From NCBI GenBank assembly GCA_016926235.1, contig JAFGOZ010000699.1:124001-188000 (forward strand): a stretch of 64,000 nucleotides of DNA, given 5' to 3'. The position numbers were made by a program, and so were the translations under genes. The notes below the pieces were generated by a model, which was given only the letters and a program-made list of their open reading frames with translations, was not told where the DNA came from and searched no databases. This document shows positions 1 to 8,373 of the stretch, piece by piece; positions within the stretch are counted from its first letter, which is position 1, and each line of letters starts with the position of its first letter. This DNA comes from Bacteroidales bacterium. Its GTDB lineage: Bacteria; Bacteroidota; Bacteroidia; Bacteroidales; UBA10428.

Positions 1-121
1 GTGAAACTTCCAGTCCTGTATTCACGAAACCCGGATCGTATTCAAAAACAGACACATTTCTGGCCTCGTTCCAAATTAAAGAACCTACTAATTTATCCCA
101 TATGCTGACACGTATAATCAT
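1..121 (-). CDS. hipA: HipA-family toxin kinase, N-terminal fragment (cut by window edge)
   Basis: The minus strand from an ATG at 121 reads MIIRVSIWDKLVGSLIWN and continues, without a stop, through FEYDPGF to the window edge. This matches the N-terminal subdomain of HipA (a beta strand, then VG.L, then a FEYD segment). The start overlaps the stop of the upstream hipB by four bases (ATGA), the usual translationally coupled hipBA layout. HipA proteins are Ser/Thr kinases that phosphorylate targets such as glutamyl-tRNA synthetase and induce dormancy. Only about 40 residues are visible, so the kinase core and any inactivation cannot be judged. The family call rests on this short match plus the hipB neighbour. 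Confidence 0.72.
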   Translation of the reverse strand, partial: MIIRVSIWDKLVGSLIWNEARNVSVFEYDPGFVNTGLEVS

Positions 122-435
122 TTACTCTTTTTTGATGCTCGTTTTCTTTTCTTCTCCTCCATTTTCATCATCTCAATAGGACTAATACCTGGTGTCTGTA
201 TGGCTGTATCCAGGTTCTCAAGTTTATCCAGTGCCCTGAGTATGCGTAAAAAACTTTTCAGAGTAATGGGTTTCCCACTCTCAATACGTGAGATTTCATC
301 CGGCGCCTTCCCTATCAATTCTCCCAGCTTTTTCTGGCTCATATCCAGATTCAGACGTATCTCTTTCAATCGTTTTCCGATCTCCGAAAGTATCTGATCT
401 TCCGTTAAGCTATACCATGGATGAAAATTAATCAT
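118..435 (-). CDS. hipB: HipB-like XRE-family antitoxin/repressor
   Basis: A small basic protein of 105 residues with a Cro/CI-type helix-turn-helix at about residues 17-75 (IGKRLKEIR, then MSQKKLGELIG, then ISRIESG) and a Lys/Arg-rich tail. It should bind DNA and neutralise the HipA encoded immediately downstream with a 4-base overlap. An open frame extends nine codons further up to an ATG at 462, but those codons contain a good -7 promoter element (minus strand, 459-452) and an inverted repeat that looks like an operator, so I prefer the internal ATG at 435. Autorepression is the usual regulation of hipBA and fits this layout. XRE proteins are diverse; the antitoxin role comes from the partner gene. 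Confidence 0.8.
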   Translation of the reverse strand: MINFHPWYSLTEDQILSEIGKRLKEIRLNLDMSQKKLGELIGKAPDEISRIESGKPITLKSFLRILRALDKLENLDTAIQTPGISPIEMMKMEEKKRKRASKKSK

Positions 436-445
436 AATTTTATAT

Positions 446-463
446 ATTGTGCAAATATACAAT
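446..463. promoter_or_regulatory. Putative hipBA operator (inverted repeat)
   Basis: ATTGT and ACAAT form an inverted repeat with an 8-base spacer, overlapping the likely hipB -7 element. The 11-mer AAATATACAAT is repeated directly at 453-463 and 494-504. The position suggests the HipB autoregulatory site; this is inference in a very AT-rich stretch. Confidence 0.35.
452..459 (-). promoter_or_regulatory. -7 promoter element for hipBA
   Basis: The minus strand reads TATATTTG, an exact match to the Bacteroidota -7 consensus TAnnTTTG, 16 bases before the preferred hipB start at 435. No convincing -33 box is seen. Confidence 0.4.
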
Positions 464-687
464 TTATATATTATATTTACTAATATATTTATTAAATATA
501 CAATATATATTCCTTAAAATATTCTACTATATACTTTCATCAGCAAGGTTTTGTTCATTCATGAAGAGCAGGAATTCATATAACATGCTATTTACAAGCA
601 TATTAAGTTGTCAAAACGGAATTTTTTTATTAAATTTGTGTATACTTTTATTACAATTCTTTACAACAAATATCAAAACATTTTTAA

Positions 688-695
688 TAGATTTG
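688..695 (+). promoter_or_regulatory. -7 promoter element for hicBA
   Basis: TAGATTTG matches TAnnTTTG and ends 23 bases before the hicB ATG. The rest of the 460-687 interval is very AT-rich and shows no credible gene. Confidence 0.4.
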
Positions 696-718
696 CGTTG
701 ATTTAAAAAATTATTCAA

Positions 719-1108
719 ATGCCAGATTTACTATTCGAAGGTAATTTTGCCAATTCTAATGCCAGAGTAGAGGTTGGGCTATCAATCATAGCCTTTACAG
801 AAGATAACAATTACATTGTTTATTCGCCTGCACTGGATATCTCAGGTTATGGCAATAACGAGGCTGAAGCTAAAAGATCATTTGAAATAACCCTGGAAGA
901 ATTCTTTAAATATACTATAAATAAAGGCACCTTTGAATCTGAATTGAAAAGGTTAGGATGGAAACTATCAGGAAAGAAAAACAACAGGAAATATAAACAA
1001 CCGTTTCTTGACCAGTTATTCAGGGATAATCATTATTTAAGTGAAATAATAAGAGATAAGGAGTTTAAAAAATACGACCAGAAAATAAAATTCCCGGCTG
1101 TTGCATAA
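719..1108 (+). CDS. hicB: HicB-like antitoxin
   Basis: A 129-residue protein whose first half resembles the HicB partial RNase H-like fold: a strand with AFTEDNNYIVYSPALDISGYG, then a helix EAEAKRSFEITLEEFF. The C-terminal part is charged and basic and could bind DNA or the toxin. It lies 6 bases upstream of a HicA-like gene, in the antitoxin-first order seen in many hicBA loci. HicB proteins block the HicA mRNase and usually repress their own promoter. The C-terminus does not show a clear HTH or ribbon-helix-helix motif by eye, so this is a divergent member. Confidence 0.72.
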   Translation: MPDLLFEGNFANSNARVEVGLSIIAFTEDNNYIVYSPALDISGYGNNEAEAKRSFEITLEEFFKYTINKGTFESELKRLGWKLSGKKNNRKYKQPFLDQLFRDNHYLSEIIRDKEFKKYDQKIKFPAVA

Positions 1109-1114
1109 CCAATT

Positions 1115-1351
1115 ATGGCTAATACACTAAGAAACATCCCACTGGTAAAGTACAGAAGTTTTCTGAAATCTGAAGGATGTAAGTGTAACCGGGAAAAAGG
1201 TGGCCATGAACATTGGAGCCGGCATGATATCGCAAGACCTTTGACTTTACAATCCCATATCGATCCTGTTCCCGAATTCATCATCAAACAACACTTAAGA
1301 TATCTGAATATTTCCAAAGAAAATTTTTTAAAGAAGATTAATAAACTATGA
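1115..1351 (+). CDS. hicA: HicA-like mRNA interferase toxin
   Basis: A 78-residue protein with the HicA/YcfA layout: a short N-terminal helix (LVKYRSFLKSEGC), then a beta hairpin with the catalytic-His region (KGGHEHW, corresponding to the G-S-H-x-x-aromatic motif), then strands and a C-terminal helix (IIKQHLRYLNIS). HicA folds as a double-stranded RNA-binding domain and cleaves mRNA; the conserved histidine is present, so it may be active. It is co-transcribed with the preceding hicB and separated by only 6 bases. The presence of Gly instead of Ser before the His is a minor deviation. Confidence 0.75.
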   Translation: MANTLRNIPLVKYRSFLKSEGCKCNREKGGHEHWSRHDIARPLTLQSHIDPVPEFIIKQHLRYLNISKENFLKKINKL

Positions 1352-1532
1352 CCATTAACATTAAACAATCCAAAAAAATCCAGGAATGCAAAAAAGTGTT
1401 ACCTTTATCTAGTTTATAAACATTACAAAATACAAAGTGCGTTCCATATGCGGAACCTTAAAAATATATCTAATTGATTTTGTGTTTAATAGATAACATT
1501 ATAAATGTCCCCTACGGACTGCAAAAATTAGA

Positions 1533-1563
1533 GCGAGTGTGAGAGCGAGAGCGATCTACTCGC
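1533..1563 (+). terminator. Hairpin with T-tract after hicA
   Basis: GCGAGT (1533-1538) pairs with ACTCGC (1558-1563) across a 19-base purine-rich loop, followed at once by six T. It could terminate hicBA, although it lies about 180 bases past the hicA stop. The gagcgag/gagagcg wording recurs near the tRNA gene at 33.06 kb. Confidence 0.4.
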
Positions 1564-1580
1564 TTTTTTGCCTCATTTAT

Positions 1581-1604
1581 CCTCCGAAGCTAAAGCAAAG
1601 GAGG
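1581..1604. repeat. TAAA-loop hairpin, REP-like
   Basis: CCTCC...GGAGG encloses AAGC-taaa-GCAA. The TAAA loop recurs in the hairpins at 14.75 kb and 55.1 kb. It lies between hicA and the convergent cstA. Confidence 0.35.
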
Positions 1605-1642
1605 AAATCTCACTCTTAAACTTACATAGTTAAAATAAATCC

Positions 1643-3073
1643 CTATACATTATTCCTTATTCTTTTTAGAAACACCAGGAATAATAACCCGATTAAAAGG
1701 GAAATGGAAATACCTATTGCATAGCCTGTATTTAATGAGATTTGCAATCCTTCAGGAGCAACACAAATGTAAGTTGTAGTTACTGCAGTCATGAAAACTG
1801 CAGGAAAGAAGGTGACCCAGAAAAACTTGCATTCTTTTGCCAGAAATACTGTTATCGTCCATAATACTATAGCCGCAAGTGTTTGATTACACCATGCAAA
1901 ATATCTCCAGATAATGCTGAAATTAATCTGAGTTAACAAGAAACCAATGATAAACAGAGGGATACTTATTTTGAGCCTGTCGGGAATTTTCTTCTGGCTT
2001 ACTTTTAAAAAGTCGGCTACAATCAGCCTGGCGCTCCTGAAAGCCGTGTCACCAGAAGTAATAGGTGCAGCTACAACACCCAGAAGGGCTAAAATACCTC
2101 CTACTTTACCTAACAAGGAATTTGAAATCTCATTTACAACCCAGGCTGCATTTCCCTGATGATTGTTCATTACAGTATTGAGTTCATTCACCCCGCCAAA
2201 AAAAGTCATCCCAGCAACAGCCCAGATTATTGCAACTATTCCCTCGGCAATCATTGCACCATAAAATACCCTGCGTCCGTATTTTTCATTTTTAATACAC
2301 CGGGCCATCATCGGCGACTGTGTAGCATGAAATCCTGATATTGCCCCACAGGCGATGCTAATGAACATCATTGGGAATATAGGAAATTTTCCGGGTTCAC
2401 TATGCATATTATGGAGATCAGGCAGGGATATCTCAGGGATATGATACCCTTTAAAAACTAATCCTATTGAAATTCCAATGGCCATAAATAATAAGGCAAC
2501 ACCAAACAAGGGGTAAATACGTCCGATCAGCTTATCAATGGGCAATAATGTTGCTATAAGGTAGTAGACAAATACCACAGAGGCCCAAAAAGTCAACCCG
2601 GGTTGATTATTGGTAATACTTGCGAGTATGCCCGCCGGTCCCATAATAAACACTGCACCTACCAGTACCATAAGTATAACCGTAAAGCCTCTTGTAAATT
2701 GTTTCATGCCCATCCCCAGGTATCTTCCGATAATTTCCGGTATGCTTAATCCGTTTAATCTAATAGATATCATGCCCGAAAGATAATCATGTACGGCTCC
2801 TCCAAATACACAACCAAATACGATCCACAATAGTGCCGAAGGCCCCCACATAGCCCCGGCTACAGCACCAAATATGGGTCCTAATCCAGCAATGTTCAGA
2901 AACTGGATAAGAAATATCTTACCCCATCCCATAGGAACATAATCTACACCATCCTGCATGGAATAAGCAGGTGTCTGCCGATTAGCATCGGCACCAAATA
3001 TCCTTTCAATAATCCTGCTATAGATAAAAAAACCTAGAAAAAGCAATGCTATAGAAACTACAAACGTAATCAT
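1643..3073 (-). CDS. cstA: CstA-family carbon-starvation transporter
   Basis: A highly hydrophobic 476-residue protein with about 12-14 membrane segments. CstA landmarks are present: GWGKIFLIQFLNIAGLGP near residue 50, GAVHDYLSG near residue 94 and HATQSPMMARC in the middle. CstA/BtsT proteins import peptides or pyruvate through the inner membrane during nutrient limitation. The protein is shorter than the roughly 700-residue E. coli CstA and corresponds to the compact form common in Bacteroidota. It stands alone on the minus strand with intergenic regions on both sides. Substrate is inferred from family only. Confidence 0.9.
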   Translation of the reverse strand: MITFVVSIALLFLGFFIYSRIIERIFGADANRQTPAYSMQDGVDYVPMGWGKIFLIQFLNIAGLGPIFGAVAGAMWGPSALLWIVFGCVFGGAVHDYLSGMISIRLNGLSIPEIIGRYLGMGMKQFTRGFTVILMVLVGAVFIMGPAGILASITNNQPGLTFWASVVFVYYLIATLLPIDKLIGRIYPLFGVALLFMAIGISIGLVFKGYHIPEISLPDLHNMHSEPGKFPIFPMMFISIACGAISGFHATQSPMMARCIKNEKYGRRVFYGAMIAEGIVAIIWAVAGMTFFGGVNELNTVMNNHQGNAAWVVNEISNSLLGKVGGILALLGVVAAPITSGDTAFRSARLIVADFLKVSQKKIPDRLKISIPLFIIGFLLTQINFSIIWRYFAWCNQTLAAIVLWTITVFLAKECKFFWVTFFPAVFMTAVTTTYICVAPEGLQISLNTGYAIGISISLLIGLLFLVFLKRIRNNV

Positions 3074-3320
3074 GTAATAATTTTTTTAATGCAGAAAATC
3101 TGTCATAAACCGTATTGCTTTAATGACTTAATTAAATAATGCAAGGCAATTTAATACATTCCTTTTAATCTTTCAAACCCCTGCCAAGGAATATAACTAT
3201 TTTGGTACTTCAGATTGTATTTTCATCAACCAAAAACTCTCTATTCACTATATTACGTATAATTTCGCTTATTGTAACCAATCATATTATCCGGCATAAA
3301 GTTTCAAAAATATCTTCTCC

Positions 3321-4007
3321 CTATTCCTTAACTGGCATTTTAATTGACTTCAACCTGATACCATTAATAATAAACCCTAAACCCGCTATAATTCCCCCAT
3401 AATAAATTATATGAGAGGACGTTGCTGTTACTACTATACCTGCTATTAGAAAAACAAATCCTAAAATTAAGTCCCTGGTTCCCCTTCTTCTGGCTTTTTG
3501 AACCATCTCTTCTACATAAATTTTTATTTCATCCTTATTCTTTAATGATAGAGAATCTGCAATCTCTTCCGATATACCCTGTTGGATTAAATCATCCTTA
3601 ATTTGTTCTATGACTGAATCCGTTTCTTTTTTTATTTCAACTGCATCTATGTTTTCCTGAAATTCGTCTATCTCAATATAACCTTCCTCTCCTTCAAAAT
3701 ATTCCTTAATAAATTGATAATAATCTCCTAATCTCTCTTTAATATCATTTCTTATATTGTCCAAATCTTCTCCATCTCTCAATCTCAAGTGCATTTCTTC
3801 TCTTATATCTTCAACATTGAGAGAAAAGTTTGGATTTCGCAAATACGCATTGATTTTTGCCCCTGCCATTTCTTCATTTCTCCGATACAACTCGTTTTGA
3901 AGCAATGGTATCAACTCTGGTTCAAGTCCTTCCAGTTTATCAGTCAAGTCCAATAACAGATTTGTAGGGGCTACTCTGTAAAATTCTATTTGCTTTTCCC
4001 TATCCAT
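3321..4007 (-). CDS. Conserved-looking protein with two C-terminal membrane segments, function unknown
   Basis: I do not recognise the family. The first 170 or so of 228 residues are soluble, acidic and helical (GLEPELIPLLQNELYRRNEE; many Glu/Asp), followed by a basic turn RRRGTRD and two hydrophobic helices (LILGFVFLIAGIVVTAT and IIYYGGIIAGLGFIINGI). The short loop suggests a hairpin with both ends in the cytoplasm. The N-terminal 50 residues hint at a helical pattern seen in some Bacteroidota proteins that measure or scaffold at the membrane, but this is speculative. It sits between cstA and a GerMN-like gene, both on the same strand, with gaps over 100 bases, so no operon is evident. Confidence 0.6.
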   Translation of the reverse strand: MDREKQIEFYRVAPTNLLLDLTDKLEGLEPELIPLLQNELYRRNEEMAGAKINAYLRNPNFSLNVEDIREEMHLRLRDGEDLDNIRNDIKERLGDYYQFIKEYFEGEEGYIEIDEFQENIDAVEIKKETDSVIEQIKDDLIQQGISEEIADSLSLKNKDEIKIYVEEMVQKARRRGTRDLILGFVFLIAGIVVTATSSHIIYYGGIIAGLGFIINGIRLKSIKMPVKE

Positions 4008-4120
4008 GTTAATTATTATTTTACGAAATTCTTAATTCTAACAAAATATAGACCTGCAATACTATCTATAAATATATCAATTATTATTATTTGATAACCC
4101 TGATTATACCAGATTTTTCA

Positions 4121-4657
4121 TTAATATCTACTCAATATACCATCAAGCATCACATGGTCCCATCCACCCATTTCCTCTCCTTCGTAATAAAAAATTACCG
4201 CATCAATCCAATCTCCTTTATAATTTCTTTGTAGTAATGTTTCTTTTAATATTATGGTAGTACGCATGCCTCCTGTCGATCCCTGAAAATAGTTATACCA
4301 ACTGGATTCATCCTCTTTTGGCCCATTATAATCTTCATTTTCCAATAATTCAACATGCATAGTGCCTTCTTCTATCTTCATCACATTAAGTCGTAACCCG
4401 CTAAAATATTCCTTTGAAAGGTTATCGCATAAAAGCTGCACCTTCTTTTCAATACTTAAATCCTTGTCAACTGGTATTATTTTGGTTATAACAGGTACAT
4501 CTTTATTATAATCCTTTTTGTACGCTTTTACTTCCTTCGCCCCATATATAAATAAGTAATCATCCGGATCATCTATGTTATCTGCCCTAACACATCTGAT
4601 AATTAAAAAACTAACTAATATGAAAAGCTTTAATAAAAAACCTTGTTTTAAAGACAT
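4121..4657 (-). CDS. Secreted GerMN-like domain protein
   Basis: 178 residues with an N-terminal hydrophobic segment (LLKLFILVSFLIIRC) that looks like a signal peptide or lipoprotein signal ending at a Cys. The mature part contains KKVQLLCDNLSK, a run of strands, a GSTGG turn and WIDAVIFYYEGE. That pattern (helix, strands, F.GSTGG, then a long helix and W-D-V strand) resembles the GerMN fold of spore-germination and lipoprotein families, found here in a non-sporulating lineage. It is divergent from the NlpC/P60 gene, with 65 bases between the starts, so both may share a regulatory region. Assignment is by pattern only. Confidence 0.5.
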   Translation of the reverse strand: MSLKQGFLLKLFILVSFLIIRCVRADNIDDPDDYLFIYGAKEVKAYKKDYNKDVPVITKIIPVDKDLSIEKKVQLLCDNLSKEYFSGLRLNVMKIEEGTMHVELLENEDYNGPKEDESSWYNYFQGSTGGMRTTIILKETLLQRNYKGDWIDAVIFYYEGEEMGGWDHVMLDGILSRY

Positions 4658-4722
4658 ATCATTAAACTAATTTTAAAATATAGAAACAATTTTTTTATGC
4701 AATTTACAGTTTTTAAAAGAAT

Positions 4723-5301
4723 ATGAATGTGCAGTCACATAAATATCTTTATATCTTTTACCTGATTGTTTTTGTGCTTACTATTTGTGCAAAAACCCAT
4801 AAAGATCCTATAGAAGAGTTGATTTCACAATACAAAGAAGAAGAAGAGGTGGTGCGAAAACTCAAACAGTTTAAGGAAGACGGATATGAAAAGAAACTGA
4901 ACATTGGAGATAATACGTCCGACGATTTAATCGAAATAGCCAAAAGTTATCTTGGCACACCCTACAAATGGTCAGGAACTTCAAAAAAAGGATTAGACTG
5001 CTCTGGCTTGCTTTTTGCTTCATTCCGTGATTTAGGAGTTGGATGCCCCCATTCATCGCAGGAGATAGCGCGTTATGGCCAAATAATTATAGAGAAAGAT
5101 GACCTGGTTCCGGGTGATTTGTTGTTTTTTATTGGCACTTACCAGTCAAATATAGTACTAATAACACACTCAGCCATATACCTGAGTGAGAAGCAATTTA
5201 TTCATACATCATCAAAAAACGGTGTAGAAATTCAAAACATGGATACCGATTACTGGAAAGACAAGTTTCTGTTTGGGACACGTGTGTTTGAAAATAATTA
5301 A
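4723..5301 (+). CDS. NlpC/P60-family cell-wall cysteine hydrolase
   Basis: 192 residues with an N-terminal hydrophobic export signal (about residues 8-22) and a C-terminal NlpC/P60 domain from about residue 68. The catalytic Cys is C93 in GLDCSG, the His is H149 in ITHSAIY, and H161 is the likely third polar residue; the YLGTPYKWSG lead-in and the GDLLFF strand are canonical. Members cleave peptide bonds in peptidoglycan stem peptides (often D-Glu-gamma-DAP). An acidic coiled segment (residues 30-60) links the signal to the domain. The Cys at position 22 lacks a good lipobox, so secretion rather than lipidation is more likely. Confidence 0.88.
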   Translation: MNVQSHKYLYIFYLIVFVLTICAKTHKDPIEELISQYKEEEEVVRKLKQFKEDGYEKKLNIGDNTSDDLIEIAKSYLGTPYKWSGTSKKGLDCSGLLFASFRDLGVGCPHSSQEIARYGQIIIEKDDLVPGDLLFFIGTYQSNIVLITHSAIYLSEKQFIHTSSKNGVEIQNMDTDYWKDKFLFGTRVFENN

Positions 5302-5400
5302 TATACGACCCTGTGTGAAATTAACCATCTGCTACTAAATTTCAAAAAAATAAAATCAACTAAACCTTTTAGATTATATATTGTTATTATAAAAAACAAT

Positions 5401-5940
5401 ATGAAAACATTTCTTTTTTTATTTCTAACAATTATTATGATTCCGCTAAGCGGTCAGACTTATAAAACACTTCATGACTTTAAAGCCACCACAATTGATG
5501 GCAAAGAATTTGACTTTTTTGCGCTCGCAGGGAAAAAAGTGCTGATAGTAAACACAGCCTCAAAATGCGGATTTACACCTCAATATGAAGATTTGGAAAT
5601 ACTATTTAAAGAATATGGAGGTGACAAATTTACAATTATAGGTTTTCCTGCAAATAACTTTATGCACCAAGAACCAGGTACAAATGAAGAGATTCAGGAA
5701 TTCTGCACCATAAATTATGGAGTGACGTTTCAAATGATGGAAAAAATTTCCGTGAAGGGGGACGATATGCACCCTATATACCAGTGGCTTACACAAAAGT
5801 CACAGAATGGGGTGATGGACTCTGAGGTGAAATGGAATTTTCAGAAATATATGATTGATGAACAGGGTCATTTGGTAGACTATGCTCTCCCAAAAGAAAA
5901 ACCTTATTGTGATAAAATAATAAACTGGATTAAAGAATAA
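5401..5940 (+). CDS. Glutathione peroxidase family protein (thiol peroxidase), exported
   Basis: 179 residues: signal peptide (residues 1-19, ending SGQ), then a full GPx thioredoxin fold. The peroxidatic residue is Cys56 in NTASKCGFTPQY, so this is a cysteine rather than selenocysteine enzyme. The Gln90 in HQEPG and the Trp in VKWNFQKY complete the catalytic set. The N-P-C-N-Q stretch is altered to FPANNFM, so the usual Cys of FPCNQF is absent. Bacterial GPx enzymes usually reduce peroxides with thioredoxin as donor. It is downstream of the NlpC gene on the same strand, with a 99-base gap, and probably has its own promoter. Confidence 0.9.
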   Translation: MKTFLFLFLTIIMIPLSGQTYKTLHDFKATTIDGKEFDFFALAGKKVLIVNTASKCGFTPQYEDLEILFKEYGGDKFTIIGFPANNFMHQEPGTNEEIQEFCTINYGVTFQMMEKISVKGDDMHPIYQWLTQKSQNGVMDSEVKWNFQKYMIDEQGHLVDYALPKEKPYCDKIINWIKE

Positions 5941-6038
5941 GTAGCATTATGTCTTTATCCATATCATCTGCTTCAGGCAAAGGAATTAAAGACTATGCAA
6001 AATACGCAAAGAATGCCCCACTATCTGGTTAATATTCA

Positions 6039-7277
6039 CTATGAAATCAAACTTTTAATTCTATTATCCAAAGCTGTTTGATCATGAATAAAGGATGCCA
6101 AACCTGCCTGGTTTAGCAGTGTGTCAATAGCCAGCTCCCCTGCTTTAACTCTTGCTGCCCAGCGTTTATGTTTGGGTATTTTACCATCTGTAGAAATCAA
6201 ATGCCAGTCCTCATCAGAAAGTACAGGAAACATATCCTGACACCCAAAATCTTTAGCCCTCTTAATAATTTCAACTCCGGATAAGGGTAGATCTTTATCC
6301 AGGCTTTCAGCAAAATCAAGAACTTTCTGTTCCACATCCCACAGTTTTTTTATCATCACTTCACTTCGGTCTACCTCTGCATTCAATTCAATTTCGTATA
6401 CTTCATCCACTTTATATGAAAACTCCGGATCCAATGTATCATAGCCATCTTTAGCCACCTGTGCAGGTATTGTAAACACATCCACTCCGGCTAAAGCATC
6501 CAATTGGTCGGCAGATCGCAAACTGGCTGCAATCTGTCTGGTTCTCCAGGGATTATCCCGTGCAATCTTTCTCACAATCTTCTGACTGGCAAGTGTTGCC
6601 CTTTCCCCTACATTTCTACCATTTCCCAGAATATTATTTGCCAGGTATGCATTTAAGCGCCCAAGAAAAACATTGACATAATCCGGCTTTGCAACCTTTG
6701 TAATAAGAGCATTCTGCCTCGCACTAAAACCAAGTGTAAAATTTATAGGAACCCCCATTTTTCGTAATTCACGAGCGCCAAGCAAGCCTGTAGGTGTAAA
6801 AGGGACTTTTATGATAAAGGAATTAGGACAAATTTCATGAAAACGCTTACCATAGTGAATTATAGCCTCGAAATCATGTGCTGTATTGGTATGTAATTCA
6901 ACACTTACTTTGCCTCCAAATTCATGAAACAGTCTGAGTCCATGACGCGCATTTAGTATAAAGGCTATCTCAGCAACTCTCAACTCCAAAGGGATGTCAG
7001 ACAGTGAAGCATTCACCTCTATAATAAAGTTGTCATAAATTCCTTTTTGAATTTCGTTGTTTAAGAGTGTATTGTTAGTAGTAAGAGCCGACATTTCTTT
7101 AGTCCAGAGCTTCCGGGCTTCCTCCATATCGCCCGTATCCAGCCAAATTTCAGTGCCCGTATCTTTTAATGATTTCCAAAAACTATCTGAAGAATACAAT
7201 ATACCCGAGCTGCCAGCTAATCCACTACTGGCAAGTTTGGCAATATTTTGTTGTTGTTGGTTGTTTATAAACTTCAT
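6039..7277 (-). CDS. tal: Transaldolase family protein
   Basis: 412 residues. The TIM-barrel transaldolase signatures are clear: IWLDTGDMEEA, the TTNNTLLNNEI strand, and the Schiff-base Lys in FIIKVPFTPTG, followed by INFTLGFSARQ. It should catalyse transfer of a dihydroxyacetone unit in the pentose-phosphate pathway. It is longer than the short FSA-like enzymes (about 220 residues) and carries extra N-terminal (about 25 residues) and C-terminal (about 100 residues) segments, which suggests a TalAB-like or Bacteroidota-specific long form. It lies 19 bases after mlaD on the same strand and is probably the last gene of the mla operon. Substrate specificity cannot be fixed by eye. Confidence 0.85.
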   Translation of the reverse strand: MKFINNQQQQNIAKLASSGLAGSSGILYSSDSFWKSLKDTGTEIWLDTGDMEEARKLWTKEMSALTTNNTLLNNEIQKGIYDNFIIEVNASLSDIPLELRVAEIAFILNARHGLRLFHEFGGKVSVELHTNTAHDFEAIIHYGKRFHEICPNSFIIKVPFTPTGLLGARELRKMGVPINFTLGFSARQNALITKVAKPDYVNVFLGRLNAYLANNILGNGRNVGERATLASQKIVRKIARDNPWRTRQIAASLRSADQLDALAGVDVFTIPAQVAKDGYDTLDPEFSYKVDEVYEIELNAEVDRSEVMIKKLWDVEQKVLDFAESLDKDLPLSGVEIIKRAKDFGCQDMFPVLSDEDWHLISTDGKIPKHKRWAARVKAGELAIDTLLNQAGLASFIHDQTALDNRIKSLIS

Positions 7278-7296
7278 AGTATGTAGTTATTAAAAG

Positions 7297-8361
7297 TCAT
7301 TTTTTCTTTTTCTTCTTTTTAGAGAAAACCCTTATAATCCAACTTTGTTCAACTGCATCAGCAGCTTCGGCTACTTCATCAAGACTTCTGTTTAGCTTCG
7401 AGATCACTATCTGTAAACTATCTGCGAATATACTATCGGTAAGTAATTTATTTATAGTTCCATGCCCCGTGCTTATCATTTCAGTAATATCAACCAAATT
7501 TTGGGATATCTCACTTGCGTTGGAACTTGTCTTATTTAAATCCCGGGTTAACTGAAGCATCTTCGCTGACGTTGCTGTGTCAACGAAAAACTTACTGAAG
7601 ATACCTTCTCCCTGGTTTATTTTACGGGTTATTTCAGCAAGGTTATTTGAAACTCGTAATACCTGATCACTGGATTTGTCAAGATTTCTTGAAAAGGCAG
7701 AATCGGCAAGCATCTTACCCACTATCCCCTCCCCTTGGTTCAGTTTTGCCGTTATCATAGCCAGATCGCGGGTAACTTTGGATATATTGTTGCTTGTGAT
7801 ATCCATGTTCTTTGTAAATGTAGTATCGCTGAATATCTTACCAAACATTCCCTCTCCCCTGTTTATTTTATCCGTAATATCTACAAGGTTTTCCGTTACC
7901 AAAGCAATGTTTTCGCTTGATTTCTTAACAGTAACGAGTATATCGTCCAGCTCCACTGCAGCAACCGTTTCAAGAACCCCCCGGTCTTTTATGGAAGGCA
8001 TATCAGAACTCCCGGGAAGTATATTTACAACCTTATTACCCATAAGACCTTCTGTCCCGATTGTTGCCTTCGAATCAATTCTTATAAATTTCCGGGCTTC
8101 TGTTTCAATCACAAGTTCTACTACAACTGAAGAATCAGAAACAATATATATGTCACTTACGGTACCCACATCAATTCCTGAAAACCTGACATTGTTTCCT
8201 GCCTTTAGTCCTTTAACATTGCTGAATACAGCCCGTACAGTAAAATTGGAACCAAATAGATTCCTTTCACGGCCAATAATATAAATAGCCATAATAAAAA
8301 GGACAATACCCACAACTATAAAAATTCCCAGGCGTAACGAATCTTGTTTTTTTAATCTCAT
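7297..8361 (-). CDS. mlaD: MlaD-like MCE-domain lipid-transport protein
   Basis: 354 residues: one N-terminal membrane anchor (about 10-30), one MCE domain (about 38-115, VFSNVKGLKAGNNVRFSGI), then a long helical region. That region holds four copies of a G-[EH]-G-x-x-x-K-hydrophobic motif (GEG at 169, 210, 251 and GHG at 299) spaced 41-48 residues apart, separated by amphipathic helices. MCE proteins form rings or tunnels carrying phospholipid across the periplasm. The C-terminus ends in seven lysines, which is odd. The start is 12 bases after mlaF, so translation is probably coupled. Confidence 0.9.
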   Translation of the reverse strand: MRLKKQDSLRLGIFIVVGIVLFIMAIYIIGRERNLFGSNFTVRAVFSNVKGLKAGNNVRFSGIDVGTVSDIYIVSDSSVVVELVIETEARKFIRIDSKATIGTEGLMGNKVVNILPGSSDMPSIKDRGVLETVAAVELDDILVTVKKSSENIALVTENLVDITDKINRGEGMFGKIFSDTTFTKNMDITSNNISKVTRDLAMITAKLNQGEGIVGKMLADSAFSRNLDKSSDQVLRVSNNLAEITRKINQGEGIFSKFFVDTATSAKMLQLTRDLNKTSSNASEISQNLVDITEMISTGHGTINKLLTDSIFADSLQIVISKLNRSLDEVAEAADAVEQSWIIRVFSKKKKKKK

Positions 8362-8373
8362 GCTTTCTGGTTT

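Noticed and set aside
436..462. Nine extra N-terminal codons of hipB
   Set aside because: They contain the -7 element and inverted repeat; the ATG at 435 is preferred.
447..701. 84-residue hydrophobic open frame on the plus strand
   Set aside because: Lies in very AT-rich divergent promoter DNA, has no family pattern, and overlaps the operator and promoter of hipBA and hicBA.
7676..8284. 202-residue open frame opposite mlaD
   Set aside because: Its long Ser/Ile runs mirror the mlaD codons; there is no domain, and mlaD is clear on the other strand.
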